From Deltaproteobacteria bacterium RBG_13_43_22 (GTDB lineage: Bacteria > Desulfobacterota > RBG-13-43-22): 64,000 bases of DNA. Location of the stretch: assembly GCA_001797675.1 (NCBI GenBank), contig MGQB01000038.1, positions 17,929 through 81,928 of the forward strand. The letters are read 5' to 3'. Position numbers and translations under genes: made by a program. Below the pieces are notes generated by a model. It saw only the letters and a list, made by a program, of their open reading frames with translations, had not been told where the DNA came from and made no database searches. Within the stretch, counting starts at the first letter, position 1. Each line of letters opens with the position of its first letter. Positions 14,036-21,806 of this stretch are shown here, in pieces.

Positions 14036-14320
14036 TTTGACTCCTTTTAAATTGATGGGTCCTTCCAGAAGGGTTTTTTCCCTCAATAAGCCTTTTGGTC
14101 AAAGCCCAAATTAACAAACTTTAAGACGTAAGGCAAGGTAACATTGGTGGGGAATGAGGGCCTCATTATTTTCTTTTTGACGAAGCCCCTGCGGAAGATT
14201 ACTATGGGAGCCATAGATGCATCAGCCAATTTCAAGACCTCCGCTGTTTCTCTATGCTCTCTGACCGATAAGGCCGGAAAAAACCTTATGAATTACGAGT
14301 GACGAAAGGGGGAAGAGACC
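14036..14320. other. Divergent intergenic region, aminotransferase/amidohydrolase
   Basis: The region between the two divergent starts must carry both promoters. No pair of -35 and -10 boxes close to consensus stands out on either strand, so control by an activator is possible. No gene is seen here. Confidence 0.35.
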
Positions 14321-15946
14321 GTGAAAGAATTATTTGGGGCAGATCGGGTCCTCATCAACGGCAAAATTATCACCATGGACCAGGCTGACTCCATCGTTGA
14401 GTCTGCCGCTATTAAAGACGGTAAATTCCTGGCCGTTGGTTCGACTTCTGAAATAATGGAGTCGGCCGGCGACAGGACGGAGATTATTGACCTAAAGCAT
14501 CAGACCGTCCTGCCCGGTATCATCGATTCGCACACTCACCCCAGCCTGGCTGCGTCACTGGTAACAGAAATCAACTGTCGCCAACCGGCGGTTCAATGCA
14601 TCGGGGATATTCTCCGGATGGTCCGAGAGCGGGCGGATGAACTTGGACCCGGCATTTGGGTGCGGGGTGGAAATTTTAACGATTCCAAACTGTCGGAGAA
14701 AAGGCATATCACCCGCTGGGAACTGGATCAGGCGGCTCCTCATAACCCGGTGTTTATTCTTTCGGATACAGGCCACCAGTGCCTGGTGAACAGCAGGGCC
14801 CTTGAACTGGCCGATATTGACCGTCATTCTCCGGACCCTCCGGGCGGCCAAATCGACCGGGATCAGAACGATGAACCGACCGGCCTCCTGTACGAGACGG
14901 CCACCGCGCTGGCCACCAGGGTCATTCCTCCTTACACCGTCGAGGAGTTGAAGGAGGGTTTTAAATTGGTTCTGGACCAGTTTTCCGAGTGGGGAATTAC
15001 CTCCACCCATGATGCCAGTGGTTATAATCTGGCCATCCGGGCCTACCAGCAGCTTTTAAAAGAGGGCGTCAAAAAGGTAAGGGTGAACCTCATGGTCAGT
15101 GCCTTTCCCAGGGAACCGGAAGGGGCTAATCTTAATGAGGCCATGACCAATCTGGGTATCGAGAGCGGTTTCGGTAATGACTGGCTGAAGGTGATGACCC
15201 TCAAGATCATGGGGGACGGCTCAGGAGCCGGCGGCACGGCCGGGGTGTACGAACCGCAGAACAGAGGTCCAAAAGGGCTTGGAATAATGATGACCGATCC
15301 GGAGATCATCGAGCAACTGGTGGTTAAGGCCCATCAGGCAGGCCTCCGCTGCAGTATTCACAGTATCGGTGATCGGGGTATTGACCTGGCCCTGGACTGT
15401 ATCGAAAACGCTCAAAAGATGAAGCCCATCCCGGATATGAGGCACAGACTGGAGCACAACAGTTGCTGTACCCCGAAGCAGCTTGAAAGAATCAAAGAGC
15501 TTGGAGTTACCCCTTCCAGCAGCATCGGCTATATGTACGGCCTTGGAGACCAGTATTTTGAGAATTTCGGGCCGGAGAGGAGCCGGTGGCTCCATCCTCA
15601 CCGGACCATGCAGGCAATGGGCATCATAGCCGGCGGGAATAACGATTGTCCCATAACGTTCTATTCGCCCTTTGTCCAGATGTATGCCGCGGTAACCCGA
15701 AAAACCCAAAGTGGAATTGAGATAGGTCCGGAGGAAGCCATAAGCCTGATGGAGGCCATCAGACTCTATACCTGGAACGGGGCCTACCTGAGCAAGGATG
15801 AGGACCGGCTGGGCAGCATCGAACCCGGAAAGCTGGCGGATCTGATCGTCATCGACCGGGATATTCTAAGTCTGCCCCCGGAAGAACTTCTGGAAACCAA
15901 GGTCCTTATGACCCTGGTGGATGGAAAGACCGTTTATCAGCGCTGA
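14321..15946 (+). CDS. YtcJ-like metal-dependent amidohydrolase
   Basis: A 541-residue amidohydrolase with the two-part beta-sandwich and TIM barrel of the YtcJ/exoenzyme-regulatory group. The first metal motif is GIIDSHTHP (near residues 66-74). Further conserved blocks are WVRGGNFND, CSIHSIGDRGIDLALD, HRLEHNS and GGNNDCPITFYSPF, and the C-terminal sandwich returns with GSIEPGKLADLIVIDRDIL. Members hydrolyse amides or carbamates; substrate unknown. The start is GTG 14321 after GGGGGAAGAGACC. No signal peptide is seen, so it is cytoplasmic. Confidence 0.9.
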   Translation: MKELFGADRVLINGKIITMDQADSIVESAAIKDGKFLAVGSTSEIMESAGDRTEIIDLKHQTVLPGIIDSHTHPSLAASLVTEINCRQPAVQCIGDILRMVRERADELGPGIWVRGGNFNDSKLSEKRHITRWELDQAAPHNPVFILSDTGHQCLVNSRALELADIDRHSPDPPGGQIDRDQNDEPTGLLYETATALATRVIPPYTVEELKEGFKLVLDQFSEWGITSTHDASGYNLAIRAYQQLLKEGVKKVRVNLMVSAFPREPEGANLNEAMTNLGIESGFGNDWLKVMTLKIMGDGSGAGGTAGVYEPQNRGPKGLGIMMTDPEIIEQLVVKAHQAGLRCSIHSIGDRGIDLALDCIENAQKMKPIPDMRHRLEHNSCCTPKQLERIKELGVTPSSSIGYMYGLGDQYFENFGPERSRWLHPHRTMQAMGIIAGGNNDCPITFYSPFVQMYAAVTRKTQSGIEIGPEEAISLMEAIRLYTWNGAYLSKDEDRLGSIEPGKLADLIVIDRDILSLPPEELLETKVLMTLVDGKTVYQR

Positions 15947-15998
15947 CCACCACCTTTTTTCTTTGAGATCGGACCAGGCCAATCCATTTAGAGGTTAG

Positions 15999-16047
15999 GA
16001 GGAATAGGGTCAGTTCTTTTAAATTGACATTTTTTGTCCAAATTTCT
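15999..16047 (+). repeat. Dispersed repeat R2, copy c (truncated)
   Basis: GGGTCAGTTCTTTTAAATTG then ACATTTTTTGTCC matches the palindromic left block of repeat R2. The right block present in the copies at 11698 and 21634 is missing. It lies between the convergent ends of the amidohydrolase and ugpC genes. Confidence 0.55.
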
Positions 16048-16052
16048 ACAAA

Positions 16053-17135
16053 CTACCCGTCGATCCTCTTTTTCGTTTCCGGATCAAACAGGTGCAACTT
16101 CTCCTGTGAGATGGAAAGCCGGATCGTGGCCTGTTTTTCAAACCGATGCACATCGGGCAGGCGGACCGTCAGAGTGACTTTTTCCTCGCTGATGTGACCG
16201 TGGACAAGGGTATCGGCCCCGAGAAGCTCTACCTGACCCACAGTAAACAAAATCGAAAGGGGGCCCTTCGAATCGAGTTCCAGGTGCTCGGGTCGAATTC
16301 CGAGGATCGCCTTTTTCCCGGCCCAACCTGAAAGGGCCGATCCGTTCAAAGGGATCTGGATATCGCCGGGGAGTTTCAAGGCCTGGCCACTTTCCTGAAC
16401 CGTCACCTCCATGAAGTTCATGGCCGGCGACCCGATGAATCCGGCCACAAACATGTTGGCCGGGCGTTCGTAGACCTCGATCGGTGAGCCGGTTTGCGCG
16501 GCGTAGCCGTCGTCCATCACCACCAGGCGGTCCCCCAGAGTCATGGCCTCCACCTGGTCGTGGGTCACGTAGACGCTGGTTATTTTGAGATCCTCGTGCA
16601 ACTTGCGGATCTCAAGCCGCATCTGCACCCGCAGTTTCGCGTCCAGGTTACTGAGGGGCTCGTCGAACAGGAACACCTTGGGCTCGCGCACGATGCAGCG
16701 CCCCATGGCTACCCGCTGGCGTTGGCCACCCGAGAGCTGCCGGGGCTTGCGGTCCAGCAGCGTGCTCAGCTCGAGGACTTTGGCGGCATTGCGCACCCTC
16801 TGGTCGATCTCATCCTTGGGCATGCGGCGCATCTTCAACCCGTAGGCCATGTTCCGGTAAACGGTCATGTGGGGATAAAGAGCGTAGTTTTGAAAGACCA
16901 TAGCGATGTCGCGCTCGGCCGGCTCCATCCGGTTCACCACCCGCCCGTCAATGGCGACTTCGCCGGAACTGATCTCTTCAAGCCCGGCAATCATACGCAG
17001 CAGGGTGGACTTGCCGCAGCCCGACGGTCCCAATATGACGATGAACTCGCCGTCGCGGATATCGCAGCTAATTCCGTGAATGACTTCGGTTTTGCCGAAT
17101 TGTTTGGTCACATTTCGGATACTGACATCTGCCAT
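16053..17135 (-). CDS. ugpC: ABC transporter ATP-binding protein, UgpC/MalK type
   Basis: A 360-residue ATPase that energises uptake through the UgpA/UgpE permeases. The Walker A motif is GPSGCGKST (residues 36-44), the ABC signature is LSGGQRQRVAMGR, Walker B is VFLFDEPLSNLDAKLR, and the switch histidine is in SVYVTHDQVEA. The C-terminal 120 residues form the TOBE-type regulatory domain typical of sugar and glycerol-phosphate importers. The gene is last in the operon, 27 bases after ugpE. Assignment to glycerol-3-phosphate rests on the neighbours, because UgpC and MalK are nearly interchangeable. Confidence 0.92.
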   Translation of the reverse strand: MADVSIRNVTKQFGKTEVIHGISCDIRDGEFIVILGPSGCGKSTLLRMIAGLEEISSGEVAIDGRVVNRMEPAERDIAMVFQNYALYPHMTVYRNMAYGLKMRRMPKDEIDQRVRNAAKVLELSTLLDRKPRQLSGGQRQRVAMGRCIVREPKVFLFDEPLSNLDAKLRVQMRLEIRKLHEDLKITSVYVTHDQVEAMTLGDRLVVMDDGYAAQTGSPIEVYERPANMFVAGFIGSPAMNFMEVTVQESGQALKLPGDIQIPLNGSALSGWAGKKAILGIRPEHLELDSKGPLSILFTVGQVELLGADTLVHGHISEEKVTLTVRLPDVHRFEKQATIRLSISQEKLHLFDPETKKRIDG

Positions 17136-17162
17136 CTCGCCTCCGTTAACCCTTTTTTCCCG

Positions 17163-18005
17163 TCATTTCTCGGTTTCCGTCATTCCACGTACGAACTGTT
17201 TCTGCATAAAGATCACCACCAGCACCGGCGGCAGCATAGCCAGGATGGTGGAGGCCATGATGATCGGCCACTCGGCCTGCCCCTCGCCCACGTCCAGCAT
17301 GCGCTTGATGCCGATGAGCAGGGTGTAATACTTCTGGTCGCTCGTGATCAGAAGCGGCCACAGGTATTGATTCCAGCCGTAGATAAAAAGGATCACGAAC
17401 AAGGCGGCGATGGACGTGCGTGACATCGGCAGCAGGATGTCGAAAAAGAAACGCATGGGCCCGCCGCCGTCGATGCGGTGAGCTTCGCACAACTCGTCGG
17501 GCACGGTCATAAAAAACTGGCGGAACAGGAAGGTGGCGGTGGCCGAGGCAATCAGGGGGAAAATCAGTCCGGAATAGGAATCGAGCAGTTTCAGGTCCGC
17601 CGCCACCTTGTACGTCGGCAGGATGCGGACTTCTATCGGCAACATCAAGGTAATGAAGATCATCCAGAAAAAAACATTCCGCAGCCGGAAGCGGAAGTAG
17701 ACAATGGCGAAGGCCGCCAGCAGCGAGATGCTGATCTTTCCGAAGGTGATCCCCAGGGCCATTATAAGACTGTTCAGCATCATCGTGCCCACGGTCGCTC
17801 CCACGTCCCGCGGACCGACGGTGAGGGCCCGCAGATAATTTTCCACCAGGTGGCTCCCGGGCAAGAGTGGAAAGGACTTGGTGACTTCTTCGATGGTATG
17901 GGTCGAGGCGACAAAGGTCACGTAGATCGGAAAGGCCAGGACCAGGGCGCCCAGAATGAGGATTCCGTGGGTGACAAACGTCTGAAAAGGCCGGTGTGCG
18001 ACCAT
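17163..18005 (-). CDS. ugpE: ABC transporter permease, UgpE/MalG type
   Basis: A 280-residue inner-membrane protein with six predicted transmembrane segments. The cytoplasmic EAA loop that docks on the ATPase is EAHRIDGGGPMRFFFDILLP. The N-terminus has the family TM1 (HGILILGALVLAFPIYVTFV), followed by a long periplasmic loop. The start at ATG 18005 follows GGAGGCCCAGCACTA, and the gap to ugpA is 16 bases. It pairs with UgpA to form the channel. Confidence 0.9.
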   Translation of the reverse strand: MVAHRPFQTFVTHGILILGALVLAFPIYVTFVASTHTIEEVTKSFPLLPGSHLVENYLRALTVGPRDVGATVGTMMLNSLIMALGITFGKISISLLAAFAIVYFRFRLRNVFFWMIFITLMLPIEVRILPTYKVAADLKLLDSYSGLIFPLIASATATFLFRQFFMTVPDELCEAHRIDGGGPMRFFFDILLPMSRTSIAALFVILFIYGWNQYLWPLLITSDQKYYTLLIGIKRMLDVGEGQAEWPIIMASTILAMLPPVLVVIFMQKQFVRGMTETEK

Positions 18006-18021
18006 TAGTGCTGGGCCTCCA

Positions 18022-18903
18022 TCAGTAATTGACCTTGCGTTCGATGAAGCGGAACTGGACCACGGTAAGCGTGATCACTACGATCATCAGAATAACCGAC
18101 TGGGCTGCCGAGCCCCCGAGGTCCAGGTTGATGAAACCGTCGTTGAACACCTTATACACCAGGATGTTCGTGGCATAGTTGGGCCCGCCGCGGGTGATGG
18201 CGTGAATCACGCCGAAGGTGTCGAAAAAGGCGTAAACGATGTTGACCACAATCAGAAAAAACATGGTCGGAGACAGCAGTGGGAAAACGATGGTCCAGAA
18301 GCGCTTCCAGGGTCCGGCACCGTCGATTGCGGCCGCCTCGATAAAGGCATGCGGGATAGCCTGAAGCCCGGCCAGAAAGAACAGGAAGTTGTAGGAAATC
18401 TCCCGCCAGGCCGCCGCGATGATGACGAGGGTCATGGCCTGCGTCCCGTTGAGGGTGTGGTTCCAGTTCACCCCGGCTTTTTTTATAAAAAAAGCCACCA
18501 TTCCCACGGTCGGGTTGAACAGGAAGAACCACAAGACCCCGGCTACGACCGGCGCCACCGCATAGGGCCAGATGATAAGCGTTTTGTAAACGGTGGCGCT
18601 GCGCAGAGCGCGGTCGGCCATGACGGCGAGCAGCAGCGCCACGGAGAACCCGACCCCGGCCACTGCGGAGCTGAAGATTAGCGTGACACGGAACGAGTTG
18701 AGATACTCCGCGCTGGCGAATAGGTCCGCAAAGTTTTCAAACCAGACGAAGGCGGATTTGGTTCCGAAGGCGTCTTCGCGCAAAAAGGACCACCATAATG
18801 CCTGGGAGGCGGGCCAGATGAAAAAAACCAGCGTAATGATAACCTGGGGAGCGACCAGGAGGTAAGGCAGGACATTGTTCCTGAAAACAACTCGTTTTTC
18901 CAT
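18022..18903 (-). CDS. ugpA: ABC transporter permease, UgpA/MalF type
   Basis: A 293-residue inner-membrane permease, partner of UgpE. TM1 is [20 protein letters not shown], and the EAA loop is [20 protein letters not shown]. Its length matches the short MalF-like permeases of the UgpA group, without the large periplasmic domain of enteric MalF. It is separated from ugpB by 144 bases that hold a strong hairpin and a short tandem repeat, which could lower expression of the permeases relative to the binding protein. Confidence 0.9.
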   Translation of the reverse strand: MEKRVVFRNNVLPYLLVAPQVIITLVFFIWPASQALWWSFLREDAFGTKSAFVWFENFADLFASAEYLNSFRVTLIFSSAVAGVGFSVALLLAVMADRALRSATVYKTLIIWPYAVAPVVAGVLWFFLFNPTVGMVAFFIKKAGVNWNHTLNGTQAMTLVIIAAAWREISYNFLFFLAGLQAIPHAFIEAAAIDGAGPWKRFWTIVFPLLSPTMFFLIVVNIVYAFFDTFGVIHAITRGGPNYATNILVYKVFNDGFINLDLGGSAAQSVILMIVVITLTVVQFRFIERKVNY

Positions 18904-18933
18904 GAGGAAGCGGTCCGGTCCTGTTTATAGACA

Positions 18934-18968
18934 GTGGGAGCGGCTTCGCAGCAGGATGCCGCTCCCAC
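18934..18968. repeat. REP-like hairpin between ugpB and ugpA
   Basis: GTGGGAGCGGC (18934-18944) pairs exactly with GCCGCTCCCAC (18958-18968) across a 13-base loop. The GTGGGAGCGGCTTCGC core resembles known bacterial REP sequences. It is placed between a binding-protein gene and the permease genes, like the REP in the malE-malF gap of enteric bacteria, which stabilises the upstream mRNA. Confidence 0.6.
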
Positions 18969-18990
18969 GACGACAAATCGATAGTCGTCA

Positions 18991-19050
18991 CTTATTGACG
19001 GACTCGTAAACGTCCATCGCTTATTGACGGACTTATAAAAACATCCGTCA
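18991..19050. repeat. Short tandem repeat at the 3' end of ugpB
   Basis: CTTATTGACGGACT occurs at 18991-19004 and again at 19020-19033, a 29-base period. A partial third unit (GTCACTTG near 19047) overlaps the ugpB stop codon. It suggests local duplication of the gene end. Function unknown. Confidence 0.5.
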
Positions 19051-20373
19051 CTTGTTTGCTTTCTGGAATTTCCGCAGCAACTCGTTGCCGGCCTTGACCG
19101 CATCATCCAAACCCTGTTTGGCGGTCTTCTTGCCGGCGAAAATAGCCTCGAACTCGTTGTCCATGATGTCCCGGGTCTTGGCGTGATCGCCGAAACGCAG
19201 CCCCTTGGAGTTCTCGGTCGGCTTGTGCAGAGTCATCTGCTTAAGCGAGGTCTCGGTGCCCGGATTCTTTTCATAGAAGCCCTGCTTCTTGGTCAGCTCG
19301 TAGGCCGCCAGAGTGATGGGCAGGTAGCCCGTAGCCTGATGCCAGTCCGCCATCACCTCGGGCTTGGACAGGTAGTTGAAGAAGGCGGCTACCCCCTTGT
19401 AATCAGCGGCCTTGTGGCCTTGCAGCACCCACAGGCTGGCCCCGCCGATGATGGTATTCTGGGGGGCGCCCTTCACTTCCGGCCAATAGGGCAGCATGGC
19501 CGTGCCGAAATCGAACTGGCAGGTTTTCTTGAACCCGGCATACCCGGCGGAGGACTCGGTGTACATGGCCACCTCGCCGGATGAAAACTTGGCGTTGCCG
19601 GCGTTGGTCCGGCCGCCGTAAACAAACACCTTGTCCTTCTGCCAGTCCGCCAGCTGTTGAATGTGTCTCACCTGGACCGGACCGTTGAACGTGTACGAAG
19701 CATCCAGGCCGCCGAAGCCGTTGGCCTTGGTCCCGATGGGCACGTTATGCCAGGCGCTCAGGTTTTCAATGTGAATCCAGCCGTTCCAGGCCGATGAAAA
19801 ACCGGCCTGGCAAACGCCGGCCGCCACCAACTTCTTGGCAATTTCGGCCAGGGCGGGCCAGGTAGTCGGCGGTTTTTCAGGATCGAGGCCGGCCTTTTTG
19901 AATATATCTTTATTGTAATAGAGAACGGGGGTAGAGCTGTTGAAGGGCATGGACAGCATCTTGCCGTCGAGGGTTGTGTAGTAACCGGTGACCGTGGGCA
20001 GGTAGGCGCCGGGGTTGAAGGGCAGACCGGATTCCTTCATGACCTGGTAGACGGGCTTGATGGCCCCCTTGGCCGCCATCATGGTCGCCGTACCCACTTC
20101 AAACACCTGCAGGATGTGGGGAGGGTTCTTGGCCCGAAAGGCTGCGATACCGGCATTCATGGTGTCCGAGTAATTGCCTTTGTACGACGGTACTACCTGG
20201 TACTGATTCTGGGATTTATTGAACCCGTCGCAGATTGCGTTCACCTTCTCCCCGAGGGCACCGCCGTGGGCGTGCCACCAGTTCACGGTAACGGGCGCCG
20301 CCAAGGCCAGGGCCGGCATCATCAGTATTACCACTGCCGCAAGGGCCATCCATAAATTTCGCGACTGTTTCAT
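19048..20373 (-). CDS. ugpB: Glycerol-3-phosphate-type ABC transporter substrate-binding protein
   Basis: A 441-residue exported binding protein. The signal peptide is visible (LWMALAAVVILMMPALALAA, cleavage after ALA). The mature part starts VTVNWWHAHGGALGEKVN, the UgpB signature, and YFTTLDG-type and PFNSSTPVLYYNKD blocks follow, which line the ligand cleft in the family. The start ATG 20373 follows AAAAAGGAGAAACCC, and a frame running to 20463 has no such signal. It captures glycerol-3-phosphate or glycerophosphodiesters in the periplasm. It has its own promoter at 20435-20463. Confidence 0.92.
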   Translation of the reverse strand: MKQSRNLWMALAAVVILMMPALALAAPVTVNWWHAHGGALGEKVNAICDGFNKSQNQYQVVPSYKGNYSDTMNAGIAAFRAKNPPHILQVFEVGTATMMAAKGAIKPVYQVMKESGLPFNPGAYLPTVTGYYTTLDGKMLSMPFNSSTPVLYYNKDIFKKAGLDPEKPPTTWPALAEIAKKLVAAGVCQAGFSSAWNGWIHIENLSAWHNVPIGTKANGFGGLDASYTFNGPVQVRHIQQLADWQKDKVFVYGGRTNAGNAKFSSGEVAMYTESSAGYAGFKKTCQFDFGTAMLPYWPEVKGAPQNTIIGGASLWVLQGHKAADYKGVAAFFNYLSKPEVMADWHQATGYLPITLAAYELTKKQGFYEKNPGTETSLKQMTLHKPTENSKGLRFGDHAKTRDIMDNEFEAIFAGKKTAKQGLDDAVKAGNELLRKFQKANK

Positions 20374-20434
20374 GGGTTTCTCCTTTTTGCTGGATTGTTG
20401 ATCAGAGCGGATAAAAAATGATTTTGTAAGGTGG

Positions 20435-20463
20435 AGTATAAAATAAGAAAAAGACCGGGTCAA
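20435..20463 (-). promoter_or_regulatory. Sigma70-type promoter for ugpB
   Basis: On the - strand TTGACC (20463-20458), a 17-base spacer, then TATACT (20440-20435), followed by CCACC. The transcript would begin about 55 bases before the ATG. The spacer is T-rich and very like that of the promoter at 63094. No PhoB-type repeat (CTGTCAT) is visible, so phosphate control is not supported by sequence. Confidence 0.65.
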
Positions 20464-20553
20464 GGAGAAAAAAAGAAGGAAAAACAGGGAAAGGGACTCA
20501 CTTTGGAGTTTTTTTCACCGTCCTATTCATTTTTATTTTCCGAAAAATCGTTA

Positions 20554-21573
20554 CTATTCTTCCAGCATTTTCTTGAGCACATCAGGTCGGTTCGTTGTGA
20601 TCGCATCCACATCCATTTGGATAACCTTCCTCAAATCATCGGGATTATCGGGCGTCCAAACGGATACCAGCAGTCCCAACTGCCGGGCCTCTGCAAGCCT
20701 CTCCGGTGTCAGGTTCTTGAAATACGGAGACCAGATGCGGCCGCCGGACGCCTTCACCGCCCGGGGTGCCGAACCATTGAAGTCGTCAATGTCGAGCCCT
20801 GCCATCCAGGGCGATGCCCCGGGCCGGTTCGGTTTGAGGTTGCTCGTGCTTGGGGTGTCGATGGTGAGGTAGGCGGTCGTTATCTCCGGCGCGATTTTTT
20901 GGATGTGCACGAGGTTGCGCCAATCGAATGAGATTATCCAAGTGCGCTCGGCGATCCCCTCCTCCCGCACCATTTTTACGACTCTATCAGACACGGCCTT
21001 CGGGGTCAAGGCCAGCTCAGGCTCTTCCGGCGAGGTCTTGATCTCAACGAATAGCCGGGTGGAGGGGGTGCAAGCTTTATTGAAAAGATCGATCACTTCC
21101 TTCAACGTCGGGATACGCTCCCCGTCCACGGCGGTCTGCTCCGGATACCGTGCCGCATAAGAGGTCTTCGGCTGAAGGCGGCCGATATCATAGGATTTGA
21201 GCTGGGTCAGGGTCAAGTCCTTGATGGCCGGATTTGACCCGGAGGCTATCCAGGTGCCGTCGGCAGCGCGGGCGATTTCCGGTTTCAGTTTGTAGTCGTG
21301 ATGCACGACCATCTGCCCATCGGCCGATACCAAGACATCGAGTTCGATGGCGTCGGCACCCAGCTCGCAGCCCAGTTTAAAAGCGGCCAGCGTGTTTTCC
21401 GGCAGGAGCCCGGCGGCCCCGCGATGGCCGACCACAAGTGGTTTTTTTGAAATTTTGTTGACGCTTGGCGCAGTTCGTGTCTGGGCCATGCCGGACACGG
21501 CAAACGTCAGAAGTACAGCTGACGTCACGAGGATTGACATTGCCGGATTTTGTTTGATTATGCTCCTATTCAT
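20554..21573 (-). CDS. ugpQ: Glycerophosphodiester phosphodiesterase, exported
   Basis: A 339-residue periplasmic GDPD enzyme that splits glycerophosphodiesters into glycerol-3-phosphate and an alcohol. An N-terminal signal peptide ends at VSGMAQ. The active-site motifs are HRGAAGLLPENT, ELDVLVSADGQMVVHHD (metal ligands and catalytic histidines) and FVEIKTS. It has the roughly 330-residue length of exported GlpQ enzymes and the small GDPD insertion between the histidines. It lies immediately upstream of ugpB in the same direction, so the enzyme feeds the transporter. The symbol follows the operon context, and glpQ would be equally defensible. Confidence 0.88.
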   Translation of the reverse strand: MNRSIIKQNPAMSILVTSAVLLTFAVSGMAQTRTAPSVNKISKKPLVVGHRGAAGLLPENTLAAFKLGCELGADAIELDVLVSADGQMVVHHDYKLKPEIARAADGTWIASGSNPAIKDLTLTQLKSYDIGRLQPKTSYAARYPEQTAVDGERIPTLKEVIDLFNKACTPSTRLFVEIKTSPEEPELALTPKAVSDRVVKMVREEGIAERTWIISFDWRNLVHIQKIAPEITTAYLTIDTPSTSNLKPNRPGASPWMAGLDIDDFNGSAPRAVKASGGRIWSPYFKNLTPERLAEARQLGLLVSVWTPDNPDDLRKVIQMDVDAITTNRPDVLKKMLEE

Positions 21574-21633
21574 TGAAGTTTTTCCTTTTTGTTATCAATA
21601 TCGAATGCTCTTTTATCCGTTTTCTTCACCGTT

Positions 21634-21736
21634 GAGGGAATGGGGTCAATTCTTTCGAATTGACCTTCTTTTGTCCATGACTCGTCAGGCAATGCAGTAA
21701 ACGATTCCTCGAGGTATTATCCGGAAAGATTTGGGC
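21634..21736 (+). repeat. Dispersed repeat R2, copy b
   Basis: Opens GGGAATGGGGTCAATTC, contains the palindrome GGTCAATTCTTTCGAATTG with its closing ACC, then TTCTTTTGTCC, TCAGGCAATGCAGTAAAC and CGGAAAGATTTGGG. It matches copy a block by block with about 75-80 percent of bases kept by eye. It is located in the 230-base gap between ugpQ and the mutase gene. Confidence 0.6.
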
Positions 21737-21806
21737 ACAACGGCCCCAGGTCAATTTGAAAAACAATGGTCAATATGAAAAATTTAACCCCCAATACAAA
21801 AAGGGA

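Noticed and set aside
14036..14086. Upstream ATG at 14086 as the aminotransferase start
   Set aside because: It adds 17 residues without family similarity and has no ribosome site, whereas AAAAGGAG is correctly spaced before ATG 14035.
16494..17423. A 309-codon open frame on the + strand across the ugpC/ugpE genes
   Set aside because: It is the antisense shadow of strong GC-rich ABC transporter genes. Its composition (His, Gln, Gly rich) and lack of any domain fit an antisense frame.
18934..18968. Hairpin between ugpB and ugpA as a transcription terminator
   Set aside because: No U-run follows on the operon strand, and the permease genes downstream need transcription from ugpB. A stabilising or attenuating hairpin fits better.
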